This document shows positions 27,991-36,769 of a DNA stretch of 64,000 bases, in pieces. The stretch spans positions 1 through 64,000 of the forward strand of contig NZ_PHQQ01000009.1 in the NCBI RefSeq assembly GCF_002909235.1, in the 5' to 3' direction. The stretch's first letter is position 1; each line of letters opens with the position of its first letter. Both the position numbers and the translations under genes were made by a program. This DNA is from Arenibacter catalasegens. Its GTDB lineage: Bacteria; Bacteroidota; Bacteroidia; Flavobacteriales; Flavobacteriaceae. A model generated the notes under the pieces. That model saw only the letters and a program-made list of their open reading frames with translations. It ran no database searches and had not been told where the DNA came from.

Positions 27991-29089
27991 CTAACTTTCT
28001 TCTTTTTGTCCCATCATCATTAAGTATGCCTTTAAGAAATTGTCGATATGGCCGTCCATTACAGCATCAACATTTCCCGTTTCTTCACCTGTACGCACGT
28101 CTTTCGCCAATTTATATGGGTGCATAACATAATTCCTAATCTGGGAACCCCATTCTATTTTCATTTTGGAGGACTCAATCTCCTGTCGGGCTTCCATTTT
28201 CTTGCGCAATTCTATTTCGTACAACTGGGACTTAAGCATTTTTAAGGCCGTAGCCCTATTGTCATGCTGCGATCTAGAATCCGAACAAGAAATTTGAATC
28301 CCAGAGGGTTTATGGGTCAGCTGAACTTTGGTTTCCACCTTATTTACATTCTGCCCGCCGGCACCACTAGATCTCGCAGTTGTAATTTCTACATCAGCAG
28401 GATTTATGTCAATTTCAATACTGTCATCCACCAATGGATATACGTAAACTGAAGCAAAAGAGGTATGGCGCTTGGCGTTACTGTCGAAAGGGGAAATACG
28501 TACCAGCCGGTGTACACCATTCTCGCCCTTGAGCCAGCCAAAGCTAAAATCGCCTTCAATTTCCAAGGTCACGGTTTTTATTCCTGCAACGTCACCTTCC
28601 TGATAATTGAGTTCTTTTATTTTATAACCATTTTTTTCGCTCCACATCATATACATTCGCATCAACATGGAGGCCCAATCACAACTTTCTGTGCCTCCTG
28701 CACCAGCAGTAATTTGAATTATGGCCGTAAGTTCATCTCCCTCGGCAGAGAGCATATTCTTGAATTCCAATTTTTCCAAGGCTTCTACGATCTTGTCGTA
28801 ATGGTTTTCAACATCGGCCTCGGGCATTTCACCCTCTTTCTGAAATTCCAAAAAAATCTCCAGATCGGCCGCTAAATTTTGAGCGCTATTGAAATCATCA
28901 ACCCATTGTTTCTTGGATTGTATTAACTTCATCTGCTCTTGTGCTTCCTGGGGATGGTTCCAAAAATCCGGAGCCAGGGTTTTCTCTTCTTCGTTTTCTA
29001 TTTCTACAAGCTTGGCATCAATGTCAAAGATACCTCCTTAACGCACCAAGGCGATCTATGAGACTCTTATAATGGTCTGTTGTTATCAT
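27991..29089 (-). CDS. prfB: peptide chain release factor 2, with programmed +1 frameshift
   Basis: RF2 ends translation at UGA and UAA. The continuous downstream frame begins at about 29025, and a plain ORF search from ATG 28932 finds only 313 residues. Upstream, ATG 29089 opens a 21-codon frame that ends LRRYL-UGA (stop at 29026-29024). Skipping one base at CTT-T-GAC joins the frames and gives 365 residues, the length of E. coli RF2. The slip site AGGAGGTATCTTTGAC has an internal Shine-Dalgarno-like AGGAGG three bases before CTT, as in E. coli. The protein carries the SPF stop-codon recognition tripeptide (RISPFDS) and the GGQ catalytic motif (SGAGGQNVN). A -7 element lies at 29108-29115. 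Confidence 0.95.
29023..29038 (-). promoter_or_regulatory. prfB: prfB programmed +1 frameshift site
   Basis: AGGAGGTATCTTTGAC on the minus strand: the Shine-Dalgarno-like AGGAGG, the slippery CTT and the in-frame UGA followed by C. This is the autoregulatory arrangement known from RF2 genes, in which scarce RF2 allows slippage past its own UGA. Confidence 0.93.
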
Positions 29090-29107
29090 ATCCTAATTAT
29101 TTTCAGC

Positions 29108-29115
29108 CAAAAATA
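29108..29115 (-). promoter_or_regulatory. -7 element TATTTTTG for prfB
   Basis: The plus strand reads CAAAAATA, giving TATTTTTG on the minus strand, ending 18 bases upstream of the prfB ATG at 29089. It fits the reconstructed upstream start rather than 28932. Confidence 0.55.
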
Positions 29116-29222
29116 GTACTTAAGTATGGTTGTGCAATCTATTTTATATAATTTTAAAACTTTAATTCTATATAAGTGGAAATTCTCTATAGGAGTTTTT
29201 TTACTTCTAATTTCTGGCATTT

Positions 29223-30245
29223 ATGCTTATAAATCTGATTAGTGATACCGTTACAAAACCAACCCCTGGAATGTTGCAGGCCATGATGACTGCAGAGGTG
29301 GGGGATGACGTTTTTAAAAATGACCCTTCGGTCAACAAATTGGAAGAAATGATGGCCAAATTATTTGGAATGGAAGCAGCTTTGTTTTTTCCAAGCGGCA
29401 CTATGGCGAATCAAACAGCCATAAAATTGCATACCCAACCAGGGGAACAATTAATTTGTGATAAATACGCCCATGTGTATAATTACGAAGGGGGAGGGGT
29501 GAGTTTTAACAGTGGTGTCTCCTGTAGATTGGTAGATGGCAATAGAGGATTGATGACAGCAAGACAGGTAGAAGAAGCTATTAACCCACCAGACTTTTAT
29601 CACAGCCCATTAACTTCACTAGTCTGTATTGAAAATACAACGAATAAGGGCGGGGGAGCCTGTTGGGATTTGGGAGAGTTAAGCGCCATAAGAAATGTAT
29701 GTGACCAACATCAATTAAAATATCACCTAGACGGTGCACGTCTTTGGAATGCCCTGGTGTCCAAAAATGAATCTCCAAAGGATTATGGAGCCTTGTTCCA
29801 TACCATAAGTGTATGTTTAAGTAAAGGACTGGGATGTCCTGTAGGTTCCGTTTTATTAGGAGACAAGGAGCTTATTAACAAAGCATTAAGGGTAAGAAAG
29901 GTGCTTGGTGGAGGCATGAGACAAGCAGGTTATCTTGCGGCAGCAGGAATATATGCCTTGGAAAATCACAGAGAAAGATTGGTGGAGGACCATTTGAAAG
30001 CCAAGGAAATTAGCTTGGCACTAAAAGGGTTGCCATACATTAAAAAGGTGGAGCCTACGGAAACTAATATTGTTATTTTTGAAATTGATGAAAATCAGAT
30101 GACTACTGATCGGTTTCTGGATAAGTTGAAAGAAAAGAATATTCACATTATTGGAATGGGGCAAAGTAAGCTGCGTATTGTTACCCATATGGATTATACG
30201 GACGAAATGCATGGAGCTTTTTTGGAAATACTAACTAGATTATAG
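29223..30245 (+). CDS. ltaE: low-specificity L-threonine aldolase
   Basis: A 340-residue PLP enzyme that cleaves threonine or allo-threonine to glycine and acetaldehyde. Typical features are the opening ISDTVTKPTPGML, the DDVFKNDPSVNKLEE segment, FFPSGTMANQTAI, YHLDGARLWNA with the PLP-contacting Asp, and CLSKGLGCPVGS with the Schiff-base Lys. The length is normal. It is divergent from prfB; its end overlaps the convergent YegP-like gene by 6 bases. Related beta-eliminating lyases are less likely given these motifs. Confidence 0.92.
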   Translation: MLINLISDTVTKPTPGMLQAMMTAEVGDDVFKNDPSVNKLEEMMAKLFGMEAALFFPSGTMANQTAIKLHTQPGEQLICDKYAHVYNYEGGGVSFNSGVSCRLVDGNRGLMTARQVEEAINPPDFYHSPLTSLVCIENTTNKGGGACWDLGELSAIRNVCDQHQLKYHLDGARLWNALVSKNESPKDYGALFHTISVCLSKGLGCPVGSVLLGDKELINKALRVRKVLGGGMRQAGYLAAAGIYALENHRERLVEDHLKAKEISLALKGLPYIKKVEPTETNIVIFEIDENQMTTDRFLDKLKEKNIHIIGMGQSKLRIVTHMDYTDEMHGAFLEILTRL

Positions 30246-30563
30246 ACCAATGGTGTCTGGCAGTATGGATATGCTAGTCTTAAGATTTTTAATGCCATTC
30301 TCCATTCCTGCCTCAGAACTATATAGCATGGAGTTTCCAATAATTTTCCCTTGATTATCTTTCATGATAAAAAGAAATTTTCCAGTATAGTCGGTCTTAC
30401 GTTCAAAAACAGAAGATTGGCCAATGAGAATCTTAAGATTGGCAATTGTTTTGTCGATCTCCGCCCTTTTGCTAAATGGGATACTCGTAAGCAGCGTTTG
30501 TCCACTTTCAGATTGCAGACTAAAGGTATATGTGGTATCCGATTCCTTTTTTATTTCTAGCAT
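30240..30563 (-). CDS. YegP-like DUF1508 protein
   Basis: A 107-residue cytoplasmic protein made of two similar halves of about 48 residues, each with a beta hairpin and a helix: first half YTFSLQSESGQTLLTS..IDKTIANLK, second half FLFIMKDNQGKIIGNS..MENGIKNLK. This duplicated DUF1508 layout is that of YegP, whose role is not known. It overlaps the 3' end of the threonine aldolase gene by 6 bases (convergent). Confidence 0.82.
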   Translation of the reverse strand: MLEIKKESDTTYTFSLQSESGQTLLTSIPFSKRAEIDKTIANLKILIGQSSVFERKTDYTGKFLFIMKDNQGKIIGNSMLYSSEAGMENGIKNLKTSISILPDTIGL

Positions 30564-30985
30564 GGCCTACGGCAACTTTTTTTAAAGTTACACAAAAAAC
30601 GTGAATCTTTAATTTTTAAAATCTTATCTAATTAATTACCTGGGCTGACTTTAATTGGACTTTATGACAATGACCGATTTTGTTATTAGTAGCCACTTTT
30701 GGGAGGTAGAAATTGTTGTTTTGAACGGTTTAGGACCATATGTGAGTCGTTAACCTTAAGTTGGATTTTAACGGAAAAGCCAGTGAGATTTAATGATATC
30801 CAAAGGGCTATGCCTTAATGGGAATGCATTGGAGTCCCTATCCGGTATTGTAGCTCTGATGTTATCCTCCCTAAAATTAGCTAGTATGGAAAACGCAACC
30901 AGCTTATAAAAAAGAAACTTCAGGGTAAAAAAGGGAGTCTAAATAGCTGTAAATTTTAGACTCCCTTTTTATTGGTTTTCTTAAG
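30564..30985. other. intergenic region upstream of the YegP-like gene
   Basis: 422 bases with no convincing gene. Short frames of under 30 codons occur. The only clear feature is the trpB terminator at 30928-30970. Confidence 0.6.
30928..30970 (-). terminator. intrinsic terminator after trpB
   Basis: A 16-base stem (AAAAAGGGAGTCTAAA and complement) around an 11-base loop, with A and T runs on both flanks. It lies 15 bases after the trpB stop codon. Confidence 0.85.
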
Positions 30986-32197
30986 TTATTTCTCTACCTC
31001 AGGTAGCCCGAAGGTATCTACAACATAGTCTATATCCTTATCGCCCCTGCCGCTTAGATTAACTAAAATGGAGGATTGTGGATTTTGCTGTGCCAATTTA
31101 ATCGCATAGGCTACGGCGTGTGCGCTTTCCAAGGCAGGTATAATACCTTCCAAGCGACTTAATTCGTAAAAGGCATCTATTGTTTCCTGATCAGAGACTA
31201 CGTCATAGGTAACTTTCTCAAGATCTTTCAACATACTGTGCTCTGGACCTACACCAGGGTAATCCAAACCACTGGCTACGGAATGAACCGCCCCTGGTTC
31301 TCCCTTTTCATCTTTCAGCATATAACATTTAAATCCATGTATAACCCCTGGAGAGCCCAAGGTCATAGTGGCAGCATGTTCGCCATATTCTAAAGAGCGG
31401 CCACCTGGTTCAATGCCATAAAGCGTACATTCGGGTTCGTCCAAAAAAGAGGAGAATATTCCCATGGCATTACTGCCGCCACCAACACAGGCAACCACAT
31501 TGTCCGGCAATTCCCCGGTCATTTCAAAAAATTGTTCTTTTGCTTCGATACCCACAACACGCTGAAAATCGCGTACTATCATCGGAAATGGGTGTGGACC
31601 TACCACGGATCCTATACAATAAATTGTAGTAATGGGATCTTTTAGATACGCCTCAAAGGCAGAATCTACAGCCTCTTTTAAGGTTTTTAGGCCATGGGAA
31701 ACGGGTACTACCTTTGCACCTAGGATTTTCATCCGAACCACATTGGGATGTTCTTTGGCCATATCTACCTCTCCCATATGGATTTCGCATTCCAATCCAA
31801 AATAAGCCGCTGCGGTTGCCAAGGCTACACCGTGCTGTCCAGCGCCAGTTTCCGCAATTAGTTTCTTTTTCCCCAAGTGTTTTGCCAACAAGGCCTCTCC
31901 CATACAATGGTTAAGCTTATGCGCACCTGTATGATTAAGGTCTTCTCGTTTAAGATATATTCTTCCTCCGTATTTTTCTGACAGCCTGTTGCAATAATAA
32001 ACAGGTGTTGGACGACCTTGGTAGTGTTTGCGAATGCTTCGCAGTTCCGAAATAAAGTTATGAGATTTGCTGATGGAATAATAGGCGTCCGTGATTTTTT
32101 TCATTTCAGCTTCAAGAACTGGAGGAATAAAGGCACCACCGTATTCTTTAAAAAAACCATTTTTATCTGGATAGGTTTTAAAATAATTTTCCGTCAT
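30986..32197 (-). CDS. trpB: tryptophan synthase beta chain, stand-alone form
   Basis: A 403-residue PLP enzyme. The Schiff-base Lys is Lys94 in HTGAHKLNH; the catalytic Glu is Glu116 in AETGAGQHG; the phosphate loop GGGSNAMG and [16 protein letters not shown] are intact. TrpB condenses indole and serine to tryptophan. No trpA or other trp gene is adjacent. [14 protein letters not shown] replaces the HKINNxxGQ usual in operon-borne TrpB, and a loop with [13 protein letters not shown] is present. It therefore looks like the second, stand-alone TrpB isoform of many Bacteroidota, possibly salvaging indole. Confidence 0.9.
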   Translation of the reverse strand: MTENYFKTYPDKNGFFKEYGGAFIPPVLEAEMKKITDAYYSISKSHNFISELRSIRKHYQGRPTPVYYCNRLSEKYGGRIYLKREDLNHTGAHKLNHCMGEALLAKHLGKKKLIAETGAGQHGVALATAAAYFGLECEIHMGEVDMAKEHPNVVRMKILGAKVVPVSHGLKTLKEAVDSAFEAYLKDPITTIYCIGSVVGPHPFPMIVRDFQRVVGIEAKEQFFEMTGELPDNVVACVGGGSNAMGIFSSFLDEPECTLYGIEPGGRSLEYGEHAATMTLGSPGVIHGFKCYMLKDEKGEPGAVHSVASGLDYPGVGPEHSMLKDLEKVTYDVVSDQETIDAFYELSRLEGIIPALESAHAVAYAIKLAQQNPQSSILVNLSGRGDKDIDYVVDTFGLPEVEK

Positions 32198-32441
32198 AAT
32201 AAATGTGCAGTTTGTAATTGATAAATGAGTTAAAGGCAGAAAAGTAATTGCCTATACAATTATAATGAATTCTAAAATAAATTTATACTTTTCCCCTAGG
32301 GAATAAGGAGTTTGTACCCGTTTTTATTTAGCCAGTAACAATAGTTAAATAAATAAGGTTCGTTTTATAAAAGAAGGATTGGATTATAGTAAAAATACAA
32401 TCTGGGTTAACTACTAAGAAGGGAATTACTTTGTGCCCATA

Positions 32442-32900
32442 TTACATTTTTATGTTGCGTCTAAGAAAGTCCATATATTTTTCCACATCCCCTTTAGTAC
32501 CATAACCAGAAAGTGTGGCTACTTCTTTTTCTTCGGTACTTACCAAACTTATAAGAGGAAAAATGCCCTTTTTGTTCCATTGTGTTAGCAATTCCTTGTT
32601 TTGTTTCATTTCATCGGCACTGAGGCTTTCTTTTTTTCTGGGTAGATCTACATATAAAAGTACATAGTCCTTGGCCACTTCCTTAAATTGTTCGGTCTCG
32701 AATAAATCTTTCTTTAAGGCCTTACATGGGGAGCACCAATCACTTCCAGTAAAATACATCAGAATGTTGGAATTGGTTTTTTTTGCAATTTTCTGAGCAC
32801 TGTTGTAGTCGGTCAGCCATGTTGTTTCTTGGTCATTGGCACTTTTATTTTGTGCTTGCACAAGAATAGGGAACAAGAGTAATAAGAAAAAATTCTTCAT
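32442..32900 (-). CDS. periplasmic thioredoxin-family protein
   Basis: A 152-residue exported protein: signal peptide to about residue 16 (ending VQAQ), then a single thioredoxin fold with redox motif WCSPC and conserved KKDLFETEQF and a cis-Pro region (IFPLISLV). The sequence is of the thioredoxin_7/DUF255-like kind in which a Lys-rich loop precedes the GYG turn. It probably reduces or isomerises disulfides in the periplasm. It sits 44 bases upstream of the convergent-oriented ybaB end, on the same strand. Confidence 0.85.
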   Translation of the reverse strand: MKNFFLLLLFPILVQAQNKSANDQETTWLTDYNSAQKIAKKTNSNILMYFTGSDWCSPCKALKKDLFETEQFKEVAKDYVLLYVDLPRKKESLSADEMKQNKELLTQWNKKGIFPLISLVSTEEKEVATLSGYGTKGDVEKYMDFLRRNIKM

Positions 32901-32944
32901 TATTAACAGTTTTGATTAAATGGCAGTGATAAACATAATGAAAT

Positions 32945-33271
32945 TTATTTTAAAAGCGAATCCATCCCTGGTATGTTGGGCATACCTTCTTTGGCAACAG
33001 CGGCCAATTCGTTTTCATTTATGGTGGTGGCTTTTTCAATGGCCTTGTTAAGGGTCAGGATCAGATAATCCTCCAATTGATCTTTGTCGCTTAAAAGACT
33101 ATCATCAATGGAAATGGACTTAATGGTCCTATTGGCAGTAATACTTACTTTAAGCAAACTGTCCGGAGATTGCTCATCCACTATTACAGTATTCATTCTT
33201 TCCTTGGTAACTTTTACTTTCTCCTGGGTTTCCTTCAATTTCCCCAACATGCCCATCATATCTCCAAACAT
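32945..33271 (-). CDS. YbaB/EbfC-family nucleoid-associated protein
   Basis: A 108-residue protein from ATG 33271 ([12 protein letters not shown]), matching the start of the family. The TTG at 33301 would add residues but is part of the -7 element TAATTTTG. Helical arms with KVKVTKERM and a central beta hairpin ([18 protein letters not shown]) fit the YbaB dimer fold, which binds DNA with little sequence preference. The Met/Pro-rich end ([14 protein letters not shown]) is typical of Bacteroidota members. Unlike many genomes, recR and dnaX are not next to it. Confidence 0.87.
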   Translation of the reverse strand: MFGDMMGMLGKLKETQEKVKVTKERMNTVIVDEQSPDSLLKVSITANRTIKSISIDDSLLSDKDQLEDYLILTLNKAIEKATTINENELAAVAKEGMPNIPGMDSLLK

Positions 33272-33298
33272 AATTATAGTTTTAATAAGTTCTACCCC

Positions 33299-33306
33299 CA
33301 AAATTA
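33299..33306 (-). promoter_or_regulatory. -7 element TAATTTTG for the ybaB-type gene
   Basis: The plus strand reads CAAAATTA. It overlaps the false TTG start at 33301 and ends 27 bases upstream of ATG 33271. Confidence 0.55.
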
Positions 33307-33427
33307 CTAAAATGGTTGGTATTTATATAAATATTAGCTTATCGTTATAAATTTAGTTCTTTTTTAAGATAGTTAAGTTTATTCTGGATAAAGGTCTTAT
33401 TTAATCAGGCCGGTCACATTTAAATAT

Positions 33428-33435
33428 TATTTTTG
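33428..33435 (+). promoter_or_regulatory. -7 element TATTTTTG for oligopeptidase B gene
   Basis: It matches TAnnTTTG, ends 27 bases before ATG 33463, and contains the TTG at 33433 that a simple ORF search takes as a start. Confidence 0.6.
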
Positions 33436-33462
33436 CGCTTTCTTATTAAACAGAATATATAC

Positions 33463-35523
33463 ATGCAACGGGAATTGAAAGCGCCAAGTGCGAAAAAAAT
33501 TGCAAAACAATTAATAAAGCACGGTGATGTTAGGGTCGACAATTATTATTGGTTGAACCAAAGGGAAGATCCGGAGGTTATCGCTTTTTTGGAACAGGAG
33601 AATGCCTACTACGAAGCCATGACGGAACATTCCAATGACTTCAAGGAAAGATTGTTCCAAGAGATGAAATCCAGGATCAAGGAAGATGATTCTTCCGTGC
33701 CCTATAAGTTTAATGGATATTGGTATGCTACACGATATGAAGTGGGAAAGGAGTATCCAATTTTTGCGAGACGGTTTGAAAAGGAGGATGCCGAGGAGGA
33801 AATAATGTTCAATTGCAACATTATGGCAGAAGGATCCGATTATTTTAGCCTTGGAGGCTTGTCTATAAGTCCCAACAACGAACTTGGGGCTTTTGGGGTG
33901 GACACGGTTTCCCGACGGCAATACACCTTACAAATAAAGAATTTGCTCACAGAGGAAATTTATGATGATAAAATTGAAAATACAACAGGTAGTGCGGTAT
34001 GGGCGAATGATAATAAAACCTTGTTCTATACCAAAAAAGACCCTAAGACCTTAAGGTCCAATAATATCTACAAGCATATTTTAGGGACATCCTCCACAGA
34101 GGACGAATTGGTTTTTCATGAAGAGGACGAAACCTTTACCACCTTTGTTTATAAAACTAAATCCAAGGAATTTATTGTAATTGGTTCTTCCAGTACCTTG
34201 ACATCTGAATTTCAAATACTAAGGGCCGATGAACCCAATGGAAAATTTCATGTTTTTTCAAAAAGGGTTAGAGGTCAGGAGTATTCTTTATCCCACTACA
34301 AAGACAATTTTTATATTCTGACCAATATGGACGGGGCAACCAATTTTAAATTGATGACAACCCCTGAAGACAAAACGGAATCTAAAAACTGGGTAGATTT
34401 TATTCCACATAGGGAAGAAGTCTTGCTTGAGGATATTGAGATGTTTAATGATTACTATGTTTTGTCCGAGCGTGAAAATGGTTTGAATCAGTTGAAAATT
34501 GTGCGATGGGATACTGAAGAAAGTTATTATTTGCCATTTGATAATGAAACCTATACAGCCTATGTGGGCACCAATCCGGATTTTGATACGGAAATTCTCC
34601 GATATGGCTATAACTCCATGACCACCCCGAGTTCCATTATCGATTTTAATATGAGGACCAAGGGAAAAGTAGTAAAAAAGGAGCAAGAGGTATTGGGCGG
34701 AAAATTTAATAAGGAAAATTATATTTCCGAACGGATTTGGGCAAACGCTAAAGACGGTAAAAAAGTTCCGATCTCCTTGGTATATCATAAAAACACTAAG
34801 TTGGATGGTTCCAGCCCGTTGTTACAATACGCCTACGGTTCTTATGGGCATACCATTGATCCTTATTTTTCTACAGTAAGGTTAAGTTTGTTGGATAGAG
34901 GTTTTATTTATGCTATAGCCCATGTTAGGGGAGGGGAATATTTAGGTCGGAATTGGTATGATGAAGGGAGACTGCTCAAGAAGATAAATACATTTACCGA
35001 TTTTATAGATTGTTCTAAATTTCTGATAGAAAAGAAGTATACCAGTCCTGAACATCTTTACGCTTCCGGTGGTTCGGCAGGGGGGCTTTTAATGGGGGCA
35101 ATAGTCAATCTATGCCCACAAATATATAACGGGGTAATTGCTGCCGTTCCCTTTGTGGATGTGTTGACCACTATGTTGGACGACACTATTCCCTTGACCA
35201 CTGGGGAATATGATGAATGGGGCAATCCCAACGAAAAAGAATATTATGATTATATGAAATCATATTCGCCCTATGACAATGTATCGCGGCAAATTCAGCC
35301 AAATATGTTGGTTATTACCGGATTGCACGATTCCCAAGTGCAATACTTTGAACCGGCAAAATGGATTGCCAAACTAAGGGAGTATAAAACGGACAATAAT
35401 TTGTTGCTGTTCAATATTAATATGGATGCAGGTCATGGCGGTGCTTCAGGCCGCTTTGAGTCCCTAAAAGAGGTGGCTAAAGAATATGCATTTTTATTAG
35501 ATTTGGAGCATAAAATTCGTTAA
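33463..35523 (+). CDS. oligopeptidase B / S9-family prolyl oligopeptidase
   Basis: A 686-residue cytoplasmic serine peptidase from ATG 33463 (MQRELKAPSAKK). An N-terminal seven-blade propeller (about 70-410) precedes the alpha/beta hydrolase domain, where YASGGSAGGLLMG holds the nucleophile Ser, TGLHDSQV the Asp region and DAGHGGASG the catalytic His. IAHVRGGEYLGRNWYDEGRLLKK is characteristic of the PtrB/S9A group. The expected activity is cleavage of oligopeptides after Arg or Lys (oligopeptidase B); a Pro-specific activity cannot be excluded. No signal peptide. Confidence 0.9.
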   Translation: MQRELKAPSAKKIAKQLIKHGDVRVDNYYWLNQREDPEVIAFLEQENAYYEAMTEHSNDFKERLFQEMKSRIKEDDSSVPYKFNGYWYATRYEVGKEYPIFARRFEKEDAEEEIMFNCNIMAEGSDYFSLGGLSISPNNELGAFGVDTVSRRQYTLQIKNLLTEEIYDDKIENTTGSAVWANDNKTLFYTKKDPKTLRSNNIYKHILGTSSTEDELVFHEEDETFTTFVYKTKSKEFIVIGSSSTLTSEFQILRADEPNGKFHVFSKRVRGQEYSLSHYKDNFYILTNMDGATNFKLMTTPEDKTESKNWVDFIPHREEVLLEDIEMFNDYYVLSERENGLNQLKIVRWDTEESYYLPFDNETYTAYVGTNPDFDTEILRYGYNSMTTPSSIIDFNMRTKGKVVKKEQEVLGGKFNKENYISERIWANAKDGKKVPISLVYHKNTKLDGSSPLLQYAYGSYGHTIDPYFSTVRLSLLDRGFIYAIAHVRGGEYLGRNWYDEGRLLKKINTFTDFIDCSKFLIEKKYTSPEHLYASGGSAGGLLMGAIVNLCPQIYNGVIAAVPFVDVLTTMLDDTIPLTTGEYDEWGNPNEKEYYDYMKSYSPYDNVSRQIQPNMLVITGLHDSQVQYFEPAKWIAKLREYKTDNNLLLFNINMDAGHGGASGRFESLKEVAKEYAFLLDLEHKIR

Positions 35524-35537
35524 TCCAAAAAAAAGAC

Positions 35538-35545
35538 TAATTTTG
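35538..35545 (+). promoter_or_regulatory. -7 element TAATTTTG for the cysteate synthase-like gene
   Basis: It matches TAnnTTTG and lies 59 bases upstream of ATG 35605, in the short gap after the peptidase gene. Confidence 0.45.
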
Positions 35546-35604
35546 TCCTATCAATATTGACATAAATCAAAAATGTCGATATGTTCTAAACCTAGAAATT
35601 GTTT

Positions 35605-36645
35605 ATGGAACAAAAGATAAACGCTTGTAATAACCTACTAGAACTCGTAGGAAACACCCCATTAATCAAACTAAATAAAATAGCTGCCAACCTTGAAGGT
35701 AATTTTTACGCTAAAGTTGAAGGCTTTAATCCAGGACATTCTTCCAAAGATCGTGTTGCCCTTTATATAATTGAGGAGGCGGAGCGTAGGGGATTGCTGA
35801 AGAAAGGGGATACTATTATAGAAACCACTTCAGGGAATACAGGTTTTAGTATCGCTATGATCAGTATCATAAAGGGATACGGCTGTATATTGGCGGTTAG
35901 TTCAAAATCTTCCAAAGATAAAATAGACATGTTACGGTCCATGGGGGCAAAGGTTTATGTTTGTCCTGCCCACGTAAGTGCAGATGATCCGAGGTCCTAT
36001 TATGAAGTGGCCAAAAGATTGCACGAGGAAACAGAGGGGTCTATATATATCAATCAGTATTTTAATGAATTAAATGCTGAAGCCCATTACAGAAGTACTG
36101 GGCCGGAAATCTGGAAACAGACCAATGGACATATTACCCATTTGATAGCATGTAGTGGCACAGGAGGCACCATTTCTGGGACTGCCAAATATCTAAAAGA
36201 GCAAAATCCGAATATTCGTGTTATAGGCGTGGATGCTTTTGGTTCCGTTCTTAAAAAGTACCATGAGACGGGAGAATTGGATACTAAGGAAATTTATCCG
36301 TATAGAATTGAAGGCTTAGGTAAAAATTTGATACCTACAGCAACCGATTTCAGGGTTATAGATGAATTTATTAAAGTTACAGATGAGGAAAGCGCACATA
36401 CTGCAAGGGAGATAGCCAGGACCGAGGGACTTTTTGTTGGTTATACAAGTGGAGCTGTAATGCAAGCGGTGAGGCAATTGGAAGAAATGGGAGAGTTTAA
36501 CGAGAATAGTAATGTAGTCGTTATTTTCCCTGATCACGGTTCCAGGTATATGAGTAAGATATACAGTGACCAATGGATGGCCGACCAAGGCTTCTTCGAT
36601 AGTAAAAATGTTGAAGAGCCACAAAAAATAGAATTCATAAAGTAA
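35605..36645 (+). CDS. putative cysteate synthase (cysteine synthase/CBS-family PLP enzyme)
   Basis: A 346-residue fold-type II PLP enzyme from ATG 35605. The Schiff-base Lys is Lys48 in [19 protein letters not shown] is the substrate loop and [10 protein letters not shown] the phosphate loop, and there are no CBS domains. In ordinary cysteine synthases the first motif is NPGGSVKDR; here it is GHSSK, a departure that may reflect a different substrate. The next gene, 124 bases on, resembles the capnine-pathway acyltransferase, so cysteate formation from phosphoserine and sulfite is the best guess. Ordinary cysteine or cystathionine synthesis is the alternative. The neighbour-based call is inference. 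Confidence 0.65.
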   Translation: MEQKINACNNLLELVGNTPLIKLNKIAANLEGNFYAKVEGFNPGHSSKDRVALYIIEEAERRGLLKKGDTIIETTSGNTGFSIAMISIIKGYGCILAVSSKSSKDKIDMLRSMGAKVYVCPAHVSADDPRSYYEVAKRLHEETEGSIYINQYFNELNAEAHYRSTGPEIWKQTNGHITHLIACSGTGGTISGTAKYLKEQNPNIRVIGVDAFGSVLKKYHETGELDTKEIYPYRIEGLGKNLIPTATDFRVIDEFIKVTDEESAHTAREIARTEGLFVGYTSGAVMQAVRQLEEMGEFNENSNVVVIFPDHGSRYMSKIYSDQWMADQGFFDSKNVEEPQKIEFIK

Positions 36646-36670
36646 AAGTGATGTAAAATTTAAGATATTT

Positions 36671-36700
36671 AAAGCAACGGTTCATAAGTCGTTGCTTTTT
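36671..36700 (+). terminator. intrinsic terminator between the two capnine-pathway genes
   Basis: AAAGCAACG and CGTTGCTTT form a 9-base stem around a 10-base loop, then T residues follow. It makes the two neighbouring genes separate transcription units. Confidence 0.8.
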
Positions 36701-36714
36701 ATGTATTAAATAAG

Positions 36715-36746
36715 TTGCATATGCAGTTTAAAAATCTATACTTTTG
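36715..36746 (+). promoter_or_regulatory. promoter of the putative cysteate acyltransferase gene
   Basis: TTG at 36715-36717 and TACTTTTG at 36739-36746, with a 21-base spacer, fit the Bacteroidota consensus. The ATG is 23 bases downstream at 36770. Confidence 0.7.
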
Positions 36747-36769
36747 CAGTAATAATCAATGTAGGCTAG

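Noticed and set aside
27991-28932. prfB as a 313-residue protein from ATG 28932
   Set aside because: The frameshift signal and conserved N-terminal part upstream show that the true product begins at 29089.
33433-33462. TTG start extending oligopeptidase B by 10 residues
   Set aside because: The TTG belongs to the -7 box TATTTTTG at 33428-33435; ATG 33463 is preferred.
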